The position numbers and the translations under genes are program-made. Positions 56,466 to 64,000 of a stretch of 64,000 nt of DNA are shown piece by piece. Location: NCBI RefSeq assembly GCF_014191545.1, contig NZ_AP023361.1, positions 1-64,000 of the forward strand, written 5' to 3'. This DNA comes from Terrihabitans soli. Its GTDB lineage: Bacteria > Pseudomonadota > Alphaproteobacteria > Rhizobiales > Methylopilaceae. Position 1 is the stretch's first letter. Every line of letters begins with the position of its first letter. The notes below the pieces were generated by a model. The model did not search any database and was not told the origin of the DNA. It saw nothing but the letters and a program-made list of their open reading frames with translations.

Positions 56466-57176
56466 ATGCGCGAGATCATTTTCGACACCGAAACGACGGG
56501 CCTCGACCCGCTCAACGGCGACCGCGTCGTCGAGATCGGCTGCATCGAAACGGTCAACCTCATCGCGACCGGCAACACCTTCCACGTCTACATCAATCCC
56601 GAACGCGACATGCCGGAAGGCGCGTTCCGTGTGCATGGCCTCTCGGCGGAGTTTCTTGCCCAGCACAAGAAATTCGCGGAAATCGCCGATGAATTCGTCG
56701 CTTTTATCGGCGAGGATTCAAAACTCGTGGCGCATAACGGCACATTCGATATCGGCTTTTTGAACGCCGAGCTCGACCGTTGCGGCAAGCCCATTATCGC
56801 GCGCGAGCGCCTGATCGACACGCTCGTTCTCGCCCGCCGCCGTCACGGCTTTGCGTCGAACAAGCTCGATGATCTCTGCGCCCGCTACGGCATCGACAAT
56901 TCGCGCCGCACCAAGCACGGCGCTCTCCTCGACGCCGAACTTCTCGCCGAGGTCTATGCGGAATTGATGGGCGGCCGTCAGGCGAGCTTCGGCTTGGCCG
57001 TTGCCGATGCGCCGCGCGCCCGCCGCGGCGAAGAGATTGCCATTGCCGTCCGCCCCGAGCCGTTGGCGCCGCGCCTGACATCGGAAGATGTCGAAGCGCA
57101 TCGCAGCTTTATCGGCAATCTCGGTGAAGCGGCCCTGTGGTGGTCCTACGAACCGCAGACCGCCCCGGCCGAATAA
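56466..57176 (+). CDS. dnaQ: DNA polymerase III epsilon subunit (proofreading exonuclease)
   Basis: DnaQ is the 3'-5' exonuclease of the replicase. From the ATG at 56466 the product is 236 residues with ExoI FDTETTGLDP, ExoII HNGTFDIGFLN and ExoIII KHGALLDAELLAEVY. A GTG at 56433 overlapping the coaE stop is an alternative start. The C-terminus has the clamp and alpha-binding tail. It follows coaE and converges on secB. Confidence 0.92.
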   Translation: MREIIFDTETTGLDPLNGDRVVEIGCIETVNLIATGNTFHVYINPERDMPEGAFRVHGLSAEFLAQHKKFAEIADEFVAFIGEDSKLVAHNGTFDIGFLNAELDRCGKPIIARERLIDTLVLARRRHGFASNKLDDLCARYGIDNSRRTKHGALLDAELLAEVYAELMGGRQASFGLAVADAPRARRGEEIAIAVRPEPLAPRLTSEDVEAHRSFIGNLGEAALWWSYEPQTAPAE

Positions 57177-57191
57177 TCAGGCGGCCCAAAA

Positions 57192-57683
57192 TTAAGCGGT
57201 CTGGCCGCTTTCGCGCGCCAGACGCTGGCGGTAGAGCGCCGCAAAATCGATCGGATCGATCATCAGCGGCGGGAAGCCGCCATTGCGCACGGCATCCGAA
57301 ATCAGATGGCGGGCGAACGGGAAGAGCAGGCGCGGGCATTCGATCAGGATAAGCGGTGCGCGCTGCTCCTGCGGAACGCCGGCAATGCGGAAGACGCCGG
57401 CATAGACGATATCGACGCGGAACAGCGTCTTCGGCCCCTCGCCGGCCTGGCCCTCGATCTTCAGCTCGACCTCGACATCGTTATCGTTGAGGCCGCGGGC
57501 GTTCACATTGACCGAAATCTGGATGTCCGGGGCCTTGCCGCCCTGCGCGAGGGAGTTCGGCGCACCCGGATTTTCGAAGGAGAAGTCCTTCACATACTGG
57601 GCAAGGACGCCGAGAGACGGAACTTCGGGCTCCGCCTGCGCTGCCGCCGGCTTGCCGTCGCCATTCGTGCCCGTCTTTGCCAT
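57192..57683 (-). CDS. secB: Protein-export chaperone SecB
   Basis: SecB is a tetrameric chaperone that holds preproteins unfolded for SecA. The 163-residue protein has [18 protein letters not shown], the beta-sheet core ([25 protein letters not shown]) and [28 protein letters not shown]. The N-terminus is longer and Ala-rich, as in alphaproteobacteria. It is divergent from the Tim44-domain gene. Confidence 0.94.
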   Translation of the reverse strand: MAKTGTNGDGKPAAAQAEPEVPSLGVLAQYVKDFSFENPGAPNSLAQGGKAPDIQISVNVNARGLNDNDVEVELKIEGQAGEGPKTLFRVDIVYAGVFRIAGVPQEQRAPLILIECPRLLFPFARHLISDAVRNGGFPPLMIDPIDFAALYRQRLARESGQTA

Positions 57684-57918
57684 CGGTCTGAACTCCCCAC
57701 TCGGCCGCAGCGGCGCGGCGGCGTCGGGCTAGCACGGGCTGCTTGCCGCCCGCAAGCGGAGCCCGGTTGGCGGCCCCGTTGGCTGAAGGCGGTCGATGCT
57801 TTACCCTTGCGCCCTGGGCCTTGTCGCAATCAGGTGGCGCAAGGCACACAATCGCCCATATAAGATGATCTGCCGCTTTGAGGCGGCACAAAGCGGCAAG
57901 TTCTCAGTTCGGGTGGTC

Positions 57919-58617
57919 ATGAGCGACGTGTTCGACATCTACACCGTCATTTTCCTGGTTCTGGCGGTGTTTATCTTCCTGCGCCTGCGCAGCGTGCTAG
58001 GCACGCGGACGGGTCATGAGCGCCCGCCGATCGATCCCTATAGCCGCCAGGAGGCGCCAGCCGCGCCGAACGACAATGTCGTCGCCATGCCGCCGCGCAC
58101 CGACAGCCCCTTCGACCAGCCGGTCCCGGCGGCCGAGCGCTGGAAGGGCACGTTCGAAGCGGGCAGCGATGCCGAAAAGGGCCTCGACGCCATCGCCTCG
58201 GTCGATCCGAGCTTCGATGCCAATGCTTTCCTTCAGGGCGCCAAGGCGGCCTATGAAATGATCGTCTCCGCCTTTGCCAATGGCGACACCAAGACGCTCA
58301 AGGGACTTCTAGCCAAGGAAGTCTATGAGAGTTTTGCGGCGACGATCGCCGACCGCGAGCGCCGCGGCGAGACGGTGCAATCGACCTTCGTCGCCATCGA
58401 CCGCGCCACGATCCGCGACGCGGAGCTGCGCGGCGGCACCTCGGAGATCGAAGTGCGCTTTGCTTCCCAGCTCGTGACGGTGACGCGCGACAAGGACGGC
58501 GCGATCATCGACGGCAATCCCGACAAGGTCACCGAGCTGGTCGATATCTGGACCTTCGCCCGGGACGTGGCCTCGCGCGATCCGAACTGGAAGCTCGTCC
58601 GCACCGACGCCGCGTGA
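57919..58617 (+). CDS. Tim44/TimA-family membrane-anchored protein
   Basis: A 232-residue protein with an N-terminal membrane anchor (IYTVIFLVLAVFIFLRL, about 8-24) and a C-terminal Tim44-like domain (FLQGAKAAYEMIVSAFANGDTKTL, SLVTV, FARDVASRDPNWKLV). It resembles the alphaproteobacterial TimA adaptor related to mitochondrial Tim44; its role in export or envelope work is not settled. The ATG at 57919 is after a hairpin-bearing leader. Its stop overlaps mltA by 4 bases. Confidence 0.85.
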   Translation: MSDVFDIYTVIFLVLAVFIFLRLRSVLGTRTGHERPPIDPYSRQEAPAAPNDNVVAMPPRTDSPFDQPVPAAERWKGTFEAGSDAEKGLDAIASVDPSFDANAFLQGAKAAYEMIVSAFANGDTKTLKGLLAKEVYESFAATIADRERRGETVQSTFVAIDRATIRDAELRGGTSEIEVRFASQLVTVTRDKDGAIIDGNPDKVTELVDIWTFARDVASRDPNWKLVRTDAA

Positions 58618-59693
58618 AGACAGAATTTCTCGCAAGCGTACTCATCGCGCTCATCAGCGCGATGCCGGCGCGTGCCGCACCGCCTCAGCCCGATCTGCAG
58701 CCCTTGATGTTCGACGCCTTGCGCGGCTGGGCGGCGGAAGATCATGCTGCCGCCTTCATCCCGTTTCGCTTGAGCTGCGTTCAGCTTGCCGCACGATCTC
58801 CGGCGGAGCGGCCCGGTGCGCCGGGATCGCCGGGCCTCGATGCGGCCTGCGGTGCAGCGCTTGCCCTTCCCGAGCGGCCCGACAAGAAAGCGGCGCGGAA
58901 ATTCTTCGAGACCTGGTTCTCGCCGGCCTTGGTCACGCCGGACAAAAGCTCGTTCTTCACCGGCTATTACGAACCTGAATTTTCCGGCGCGTTGACGCCG
59001 AGCGAACGCTTTCCGACGCCGCTTCTCAAAATGCCCGACAAACTGCCCGATCCGGCGCCCGACCGCGCCGCCATCGAGGCGGGCCTTTTTGCGGGGCGCG
59101 GGCTTGAGCTTGTCTTTATGGATCCGATCGACGCCTTCTTCACCCATATTCAGGGCTCGGCGCGCATCCGGCTTCCCGACAGCAGCATGGTCCGCGTCAA
59201 CTTTGCCGGCCGCAACGGCTATCCGTTCACGCCGGTCGGCCGCGCGCTCGTCGAAAAAAAGCTGCTGACGCGCGAGCAGGCGAACATGCAGTCGATCCGC
59301 GCTTGGCTGACGGACAATCCGAAGCTCGCGCCGCAGATGATGCAGGAAAACAAATCGTACATATTCTTCCGCTTCGACAATGGGCGGCCCGAAGCCGAAG
59401 GCCCGATCGGCGCGCAGCGCGTGCCGCTGACGGCCGGGCGCAGCATAGCGGTGGATGATTCGATATGGCCGTATGGACTTCCCGTCTGGGTCGACGCCAT
59501 TCTGCCGGTGAGCAAAGGCGAGGCGCGCGTGCGCAGATTGATGATTGCGCAGGATACGGGGGCGGCCATCCGCGGTGCGGGCCGCGCCGATCTTTATATC
59601 GGCTCGGGCCCCGAGGCCGGCAAGATCGCCGGGCGTGTGCGCCATAACGGCCATTTCATCGTCTTCGTGCCGAAGGCCGGCCCGACGCAATGA
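58614..59693 (+). CDS. mltA: Membrane-bound lytic murein transglycosylase A
   Basis: MltA cleaves the glycan strands of peptidoglycan to anhydro-muropeptides. The GTG start gives 359 residues: a signal peptide (about 1-22, cut after ARA), the MltA domain (SSFFTGYYEPEFSGAL, VRVNFAGRNGYPF) and a C-terminal 3D domain with the catalytic Asp in AQDTGAAIRGAGRADLYIGSG. No lipobox Cys is visible, so it may be periplasmic rather than lipidated. It overlaps timA and smr by 4 bases. Confidence 0.93.
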   Translation: MKTEFLASVLIALISAMPARAAPPQPDLQPLMFDALRGWAAEDHAAAFIPFRLSCVQLAARSPAERPGAPGSPGLDAACGAALALPERPDKKAARKFFETWFSPALVTPDKSSFFTGYYEPEFSGALTPSERFPTPLLKMPDKLPDPAPDRAAIEAGLFAGRGLELVFMDPIDAFFTHIQGSARIRLPDSSMVRVNFAGRNGYPFTPVGRALVEKKLLTREQANMQSIRAWLTDNPKLAPQMMQENKSYIFFRFDNGRPEAEGPIGAQRVPLTAGRSIAVDDSIWPYGLPVWVDAILPVSKGEARVRRLMIAQDTGAAIRGAGRADLYIGSGPEAGKIAGRVRHNGHFIVFVPKAGPTQ

Positions 59694-60214
59694 GCGGCAG
59701 AAGGCGACGCGAGCTAAGTCCCGAAGAGCGGACGCTCTGGGAAAAGGTTGCGGAGACGATCAGCCCTCTGCCCGGACGCAAGAAGCTGAAACGGGCGGAA
59801 GCTCCGGCTGTCGAGGCGCCGGTGAAAAAGGCCAAGGCCCCGCCCGCCGCAAAGCCCGCCCGCCCGGCCATCGCCGCGCCGCCGCCCAAACCGAAAGCCC
59901 CGCCTCTTGCGCCGCTCGAGCCGAAACTCGCGCGCAATCTCAAGCGCGGCGGAGCGGTCGATGCCAGGTTCGACCTGCACGGCTACCGGCAGGACGAGGC
60001 GCATTCGAAGCTGCTGTGGTTTCTGAAGAGTCAGCGGACGCGCGGCGCCCGCGTCGTCCTCGTCATCACCGGCAAATCGGGCGTTCTCAACCGCATGGTG
60101 CCGATGTGGCTGGCGGAGCCGGATCTCCGCGAGACCGTCATCGGCTTCTCGCAGGCCTCATCGGCGCATGGAGGCGCGGGCGCATTGTATGTACGTTTGC
60201 GCCGCGAGCGCTAA
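59690..60214 (+). CDS. Smr-domain protein
   Basis: A 174-residue protein with a basic Lys/Pro/Ala-rich N-terminal half (about 1-85) and a C-terminal Smr domain (FDLHGYRQDEAHSKLLWFL, RVVLVITGKSG, SAHGGAGALYVRL). Smr domains are endonuclease-like and in rhizobia the gene follows mltA. The classic active-site LDxHG appears as FDLHG. Role likely in nucleic acid processing, unproven. Confidence 0.88.
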   Translation: MSGRRRRELSPEERTLWEKVAETISPLPGRKKLKRAEAPAVEAPVKKAKAPPAAKPARPAIAAPPPKPKAPPLAPLEPKLARNLKRGGAVDARFDLHGYRQDEAHSKLLWFLKSQRTRGARVVLVITGKSGVLNRMVPMWLAEPDLRETVIGFSQASSAHGGAGALYVRLRRER

Positions 60215-60225
60215 AGACCGCCCCG

Positions 60226-60798
60226 TTAAAGATTGGACTGCCATTCGCGGATCGCATCGAGCGGCCAGAGCAGCATGACGATGTTGAGCGCAAGGTTGTC
60301 GCGGATCATATAGGCCGTGCCGATCTCAAAAATGACGGCCAGCGCAATCACCGACCAGACCGGCAATCGCGCCGCCATAAAGAAGCCGAGCGCCATCATC
60401 AGCGCATCCGACACCGAGTTCAGAATGCTGTCGCCAAAGTGGTCGAGCGAGATCGTCGCCGCGCGGTAGCGGTTGATGATCATGTCGGTGTTCTCGAGAA
60501 TCTCCCAGGAGGCCTCGATGCCGAGCGCCAGAACAAGCCGCGGCCCGAGCGGCATGCGTGGGAAGAGAAAGCGCAGCAGCGCATAGAAAATGAATCCGTG
60601 AATGATGTGCGAGAAACTGTACCAGTCGGAAATGTGCTGTGAGTTCTCCGATGAGTTCACAACGCCGTGCCACAGCTTGACCGTGCCGCAGGTGCAGATC
60701 GGCACGCGGCCCATCCACCACAGGATTGCGGCCTGCAGGACGAGGACGCCGAGCGCGATGAGGGCCCAGCGCGGCGCGATGCGTATGTTTGCGGTCAT
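60226..60798 (-). CDS. UPF0314/DUF2585 membrane protein
   Basis: A 190-residue inner-membrane protein of the alphaproteobacterial DUF2585 (UPF0314) family: PRWALIALGVLVLQAAILWWMGR, then ICTCGTVKLWHGVVNSSENSQH and WEILENTDMIINRYR. About five spans are visible, and a conserved Cys pair (CTC) with His residues. Function unknown. The ATG at 60798 overlaps the stop of the upstream membrane gene by 4 bases. Confidence 0.88.
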   Translation of the reverse strand: MTANIRIAPRWALIALGVLVLQAAILWWMGRVPICTCGTVKLWHGVVNSSENSQHISDWYSFSHIIHGFIFYALLRFLFPRMPLGPRLVLALGIEASWEILENTDMIINRYRAATISLDHFGDSILNSVSDALMMALGFFMAARLPVWSVIALAVIFEIGTAYMIRDNLALNIVMLLWPLDAIREWQSNL

Positions 60799-61841
60799 GT
60801 GGCGGGAGACAGGTCGGGCGGCAGTTTTGTGCGCCATCCTTCCGGCACCGCGCGCAGAATGCGGCTGCGCAGAAAATTCCAGCCGGCGCTGAGAAGCAAT
60901 ACGAGCGCGCCGAGCGCCAGCAAAGTCAGCGGCGCCGCAATGCTGGAAAAGCCGGCCTCGCGGATCAGCGTGCCAAACGCGAAACCGGTATAGGAAAGGC
61001 CGGCGACAAGAATGGCGCGGCGGTTGACGAGAACCGCGACGCTCGCGAGCACGATAAAGACCGCGAGGATGGCAAAGGCCGTCGTGGATGTAAGCGTATC
61101 CGAGCTCATCATTCGCGACAGGACCGAGTGCACGATCAGGGGCGCGGCGAGGAGGTGAAGCCAGAAAGCAATGTCCGTACGCCGTGTCTGACGCAGCGGA
61201 TCGACCATGTCGAAGCGCATGGCCGCAGCGAAGATGGCAACGCCGCATAGGAACAGAAGCGGCTGCAGCAAAATGACAAGAGAGCCGTCTCCGACCGCAA
61301 AGAGTATGCCGGCGAAGATGGCAACAAGTCCGGCCGCGCCGGCCGCGATCGTGATCGGCACATGAAAGCGTGCGTAGTGGAGAAGCGCTCCAAGGGCGGT
61401 CAGAGCCCCGCCCGCGATGAAGGCGATGCCGGTACTGGGATCGAACATCGATGTTTCGGTGTGAGGCGCAATCACGGATGTCGTCGCCAGGAAGATCGCT
61501 CCGCAAAAGGCAAGGAGAAGAAGGATGCTCGGCAGTGCCATGCGGCGGCGGCGGGTGAAGAATTCCGCCAGAAGCCAGCTCGCGGCCGCGACGGCGATCC
61601 AGCCGCCGGCATAAGGTTCGGCCAATAAGTTTCCGAAATAGCGAATGGCTGACAGGAACAGCACAAGGCCTATGGCGACGAACACATCGCCGAAGCCGGT
61701 GATGAAGCGCAGCTTCTCCTCGTCCGGCGCGTCGAGGCGGCTTGCCGCAAGCTCGGCCTCGATGGATTTGAGGCTCTCGGCCTGGACCCGGGTGATGATC
61801 CCCCGCGACAGGGCCTCAGTGACCGCCTTTTCGGAAATCAT
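60795..61841 (-). CDS. Polytopic membrane protein (DUF2157-like)
   Basis: A 348-residue protein from the ATG at 61841. It has a soluble N-terminus (SEKAVTEALSRGIITRVQAESLKS) and about ten hydrophobic segments up to LTLLALGALVLLLSAGWNFL. The start pattern of a helical region followed by many spans recalls DUF2157 membrane proteins, but this is only a resemblance. Function unknown. A longer start at 61928 adds Arg-rich residues with no support. Overlaps the DUF2585 gene by 4 bases. Confidence 0.78.
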   Translation of the reverse strand: MISEKAVTEALSRGIITRVQAESLKSIEAELAASRLDAPDEEKLRFITGFGDVFVAIGLVLFLSAIRYFGNLLAEPYAGGWIAVAAASWLLAEFFTRRRRMALPSILLLLAFCGAIFLATTSVIAPHTETSMFDPSTGIAFIAGGALTALGALLHYARFHVPITIAAGAAGLVAIFAGILFAVGDGSLVILLQPLLFLCGVAIFAAAMRFDMVDPLRQTRRTDIAFWLHLLAAPLIVHSVLSRMMSSDTLTSTTAFAILAVFIVLASVAVLVNRRAILVAGLSYTGFAFGTLIREAGFSSIAAPLTLLALGALVLLLSAGWNFLRSRILRAVPEGWRTKLPPDLSPAT

Positions 61842-62034
61842 CGGACCCAACCCTCCCCGGCGGGCGGGAGTGTCCGCGAGGCAGGGATGCGCCGCAAGGG
61901 GCCAAAGAGTGCGCCTCCGATCTGGCATGCCAGCTCCCGCCCTGCTAAAGACCCGGCCAATCTCCTCAATTTGAGGGGTTTTTCATCTTTTCGTGCTGTT
62001 TAGGCGGGCTGTACCGCCTCAGGGAATGCGTAAC

Positions 62035-62631
62035 ATGACCCGCCGCGCCACCATCGCTCGCAAGACGAGCGAGACCGACATATCGGTAACCGTGAACCTC
62101 GACGGCCAAGGCCAGGCTAAGGTCTCGACCGGTATCGGCTTTTTCGATCACATGCTGGAGCTGCTCTCCCGCCATTCACTGATCGATCTCGAGGTGAAGG
62201 CCAAAGGCGACACCCATATCGACTTCCATCACACGACCGAGGATGTCGGCATCGCGCTCGGCCAGGCCGTCAAACAGGCCCTGGGCGACATGAAAGGCAT
62301 CACCCGTTATGCCGATTGCGCCCTGCCCATGGACGAGACTCTGACCCGCGTCGCCATCGACGTGTCGGGCCGGCCGTTCCTGGTCTGGAAGACGGAGTTC
62401 CCGGCGCAGAAGGTCGGCGAGTTCGACACCGAGCTCGTGCGCGAATTCTTCCAGGGCTTTGCGACCCATGCGGCGGTGACGCTGCACGTGGAAACCCTAT
62501 ATGGCGCCAATGCCCATCACGTGGCTGAAAGCTGTTTCAAGGGTCTCGCCCGCGTGCTGCGGACGGCTCTTGCCGTCGATCCCCGTACGGCGGATCGTGT
62601 GCCCTCCACCAAAGGCAGCCTCGGCGGCTGA
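62035..62631 (+). CDS. hisB: Imidazoleglycerol-phosphate dehydratase
   Basis: HisB dehydrates imidazole glycerol phosphate in histidine synthesis. From the ATG at 62035 the product is 198 residues, the plant/alphaproteobacterial monofunctional length, with [25 protein letters not shown] and [17 protein letters not shown] small hairpin (62002-62019) lies in the leader. It starts the his run here. Confidence 0.95.
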   Translation: MTRRATIARKTSETDISVTVNLDGQGQAKVSTGIGFFDHMLELLSRHSLIDLEVKAKGDTHIDFHHTTEDVGIALGQAVKQALGDMKGITRYADCALPMDETLTRVAIDVSGRPFLVWKTEFPAQKVGEFDTELVREFFQGFATHAAVTLHVETLYGANAHHVAESCFKGLARVLRTALAVDPRTADRVPSTKGSLGG

Positions 62632-62639
62632 ACCGGTCT

Positions 62640-63131
62640 ATGCGTTTGTGGACGGTCTATGAGCCGCGCCATCCGGCAAATGCCGGAGAGCGCGCCGACA
62701 AGACGCTTTTCATCAAGGACGGCTTTTCCTGGCCGGGCCTTTTCTTCTCGCTGTTCTGGCTTCTGATCCAGAGGCTGTGGCTCGGCGCGGCGGTCTTCGT
62801 CGTGCTCGCCATGGCTGCCGCGCTCGTCGGCTCGCTCCTGCCGCTCAGCGACAATGCCGGCATGCTGCTGTCGCTGCTCGTCAATCTTTGGGTCGGGTTC
62901 GACGGCAACGACATGCGCCGCCGCAAGCTTTTGAAGAAAGGCTATGCGCAGGCGGGCAGCGTTCTCGCCAAGACGCAGGCCGAGGCGGAAGAGATTTTCT
63001 TTGCCAGCCGCAGCGCGCCGGATGATGAGCCGGTGGTGCACGCGCCGCCGCGCAGAACAAACTTCTCGGCCAGCGATGACGCGCTCGGTTTCTTCCCGAG
63101 GCCCTCCCCCAGATCTGGCGGCGTCTCGTGA
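62640..63131 (+). CDS. DUF2628 membrane protein
   Basis: A 163-residue protein of the DUF2628 family found between hisB and hisH in rhizobia. There are two or three membrane spans ([48 protein letters not shown]) and a basic, cytosolic C-terminus ([13 protein letters not shown]). Its role is unknown despite the his-operon position. It overlaps hisH by 4 bases. Confidence 0.86.
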   Translation: MRLWTVYEPRHPANAGERADKTLFIKDGFSWPGLFFSLFWLLIQRLWLGAAVFVVLAMAAALVGSLLPLSDNAGMLLSLLVNLWVGFDGNDMRRRKLLKKGYAQAGSVLAKTQAEAEEIFFASRSAPDDEPVVHAPPRRTNFSASDDALGFFPRPSPRSGGVS

Positions 63132-63760
63132 GCGTCGCTCTTGTCGATTACGGCGCCGGCAATCTCCGCTCGGCCGCGAAAGCCATTGAGGTCGCGGGCG
63201 GCAAGGTCGAGATCACCTCCGATCCCGAGCGTGTGCTGGCGGCTGATAGAATTGTTCTCCCCGGCGACGGCGCCTTTCCCGATTGCCGCAGAGGACTTGC
63301 CGCGGTCGATGGTCTCGATGAGGCGCTGACGGAGGCCGTGCGCAAAAAGGGCAAACCCTTTTTCGGAATTTGCATAGGGATGCAGCTTCTGGCCACCGAA
63401 GGCCTCGAGCATGAAGGCGCCAAAGGGCTCGACTGGATTTCCGGCAAGGTCGTGCGCATCGCGCCGAAGGACAAAGCGCTGAAGGTCCCGCATATGGGCT
63501 GGAACACGCTCGTCTCGCAGAAGAGCCATGCTCTGCTCGACGGCATCCCGCTCGGGCCGCAGGGCTTGCACGCCTTTTTCCTGCACGCCTTTCATTTTGT
63601 GCCGCAAAGCCAGGACGATGTGCTGGCGGTCGCCGATTATGGCGGCCCCGTCACGGCCATGGTCGCGCGCGGCAATATCGCCGGAACGCAGTTCCATCCC
63701 GAAAAGAGCCAGCGCCTCGGCCTTGCTCTGATCGCCAATTTCCTGAAATGGACGCCATGA
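63128..63760 (+). CDS. hisH: Imidazole glycerol phosphate synthase glutaminase subunit HisH
   Basis: HisH supplies ammonia to HisF for imidazole glycerol phosphate synthesis. The GTG start (overlapping the upstream stop) gives 210 residues with the glutaminase Cys in GICIGMQ (about 83), and a His-Glu pair in TQFHPEKS. HisF is outside the window. It overlaps hisA by 4 bases. Confidence 0.95.
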   Translation: MSVALVDYGAGNLRSAAKAIEVAGGKVEITSDPERVLAADRIVLPGDGAFPDCRRGLAAVDGLDEALTEAVRKKGKPFFGICIGMQLLATEGLEHEGAKGLDWISGKVVRIAPKDKALKVPHMGWNTLVSQKSHALLDGIPLGPQGLHAFFLHAFHFVPQSQDDVLAVADYGGPVTAMVARGNIAGTQFHPEKSQRLGLALIANFLKWTP

Positions 63761-64000
63761 TCCTTTATCCGGCGATCGATCTGAAAAGCGGCGAGGTCGT
63801 GCGTCTGCGCCAGGGCGACATGGCGCAGGCGACCGTCTACGGCACCGATCCCGCGGCCACGGCCAAGGGCTTCCAGGATGCGGGCTTTGCCTGGATCCAT
63901 GTCGTCGATCTCGACGGCGCCTTTGCCGGCCAGACCGTCAATCTGCAGGCGGTCGAAGCCGTGCTCGATTGCGTGAACATCCCCGTCCAGCTCGGCGGCG
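63757..64000 (+). CDS. hisA: HisA, partial (cut at window end)
   Basis: The first 81 codons of phosphoribosylformimino-5-aminoimidazole carboxamide ribotide isomerase. The visible part shows [19 protein letters not shown] with the catalytic Asp of AIDL (about 8), and [11 protein letters not shown]. The 3' end is beyond the window. Confidence 0.94.
   Translation, partial: MILYPAIDLKSGEVVRLRQGDMAQATVYGTDPAATAKGFQDAGFAWIHVVDLDGAFAGQTVNLQAVEAVLDCVNIPVQLGG

Overview
The window reads as a gene-dense, GC-rich alphaproteobacterial chromosome segment, most likely from the order Hyphomicrobiales (Rhizobiales). The family cannot be fixed from the sequence alone. The evidence is gene order that, from general knowledge, is typical of rhizobia: tsaB-rimI-fur/mur-plsC-miaB-phoH-ybeY-corC-lnt-HTH-metK-trmB, rimP-nusA-ylxR-infB-rbfA-truB-rpsO-pnp, mnmE-mnmG-rsmG-parA-parB, coaE-dnaQ-secB-timA-mltA-smr, and hisB-DUF2628-hisH-hisA. 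A CtrA-type site beside hemE and rhizobial-style palindromic repeats agree. I saw no rRNA, tRNA, CRISPR, insertion sequence or prophage genes.

Layout. 1-6.4 kb: dnaA, dnaN, recF, gyrB, all on the plus strand. 6.4-11.4 kb: a small unknown gene, a CPA2 cation/proton antiporter, and fabA-fabB-fabI for unsaturated fatty-acid synthesis. 11.5-21.1 kb: the minus-strand transcription/translation operon rimP to pnp, with a promoter and an attenuator-like hairpin in its leader. 21.1-23.6 kb: a Mop-domain protein, an EamA transporter, a periplasmic histidine-phosphatase-like protein and trmB. 23.8-35.9 kb: a long minus-strand housekeeping run from trpS to metK. 36-38.6 kb: an adenosine kinase, an atypical unknown gene, and yggS. 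38.8-43 kb: leuS-lptE-holA. 43-48.5 kb: the minus-strand parB/parA/rsmG/mnmG/mnmE cluster with three parS sites. 48.6-54.1 kb: a DUF255 protein, rho, hemJ, hemE. 54.1-54.4 kb: the probable replication origin. 54.4-62 kb: maf-aroE-coaE-dnaQ, secB, timA-mltA-smr and two membrane-protein genes. 62-64 kb: the start of a his operon, cut off inside hisA.

The numbering starts at dnaA, but the likely oriC is about 54 kb away, between hemE and maf. Several genes on both sides are transcribed away from it, and the parS cluster lies 6-9 kb to its left. The window therefore holds the initiator (DnaA), clamp (DnaN), gyrase B, the probable origin, the segregation system (ParAB-parS) and the clamp-loader delta subunit.

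No obviously new multi-gene system is present. The notable points are start and regulatory oddities. ylxR and hemE appear to begin at CTG codons behind good Shine-Dalgarno sequences. The lnt frame runs without a stop into a downstream HTH regulator. parS sites sit on or beside the starts of mnmG and mnmE and in the first codons of rsmG. The metK and rimP leaders can fold into nested or terminator-like hairpins. A 44-residue membrane protein has its ribosome-binding site inside a hairpin. A GC-poor unknown gene with a nuclease-fold-like motif sits between adenosine kinase and yggS.
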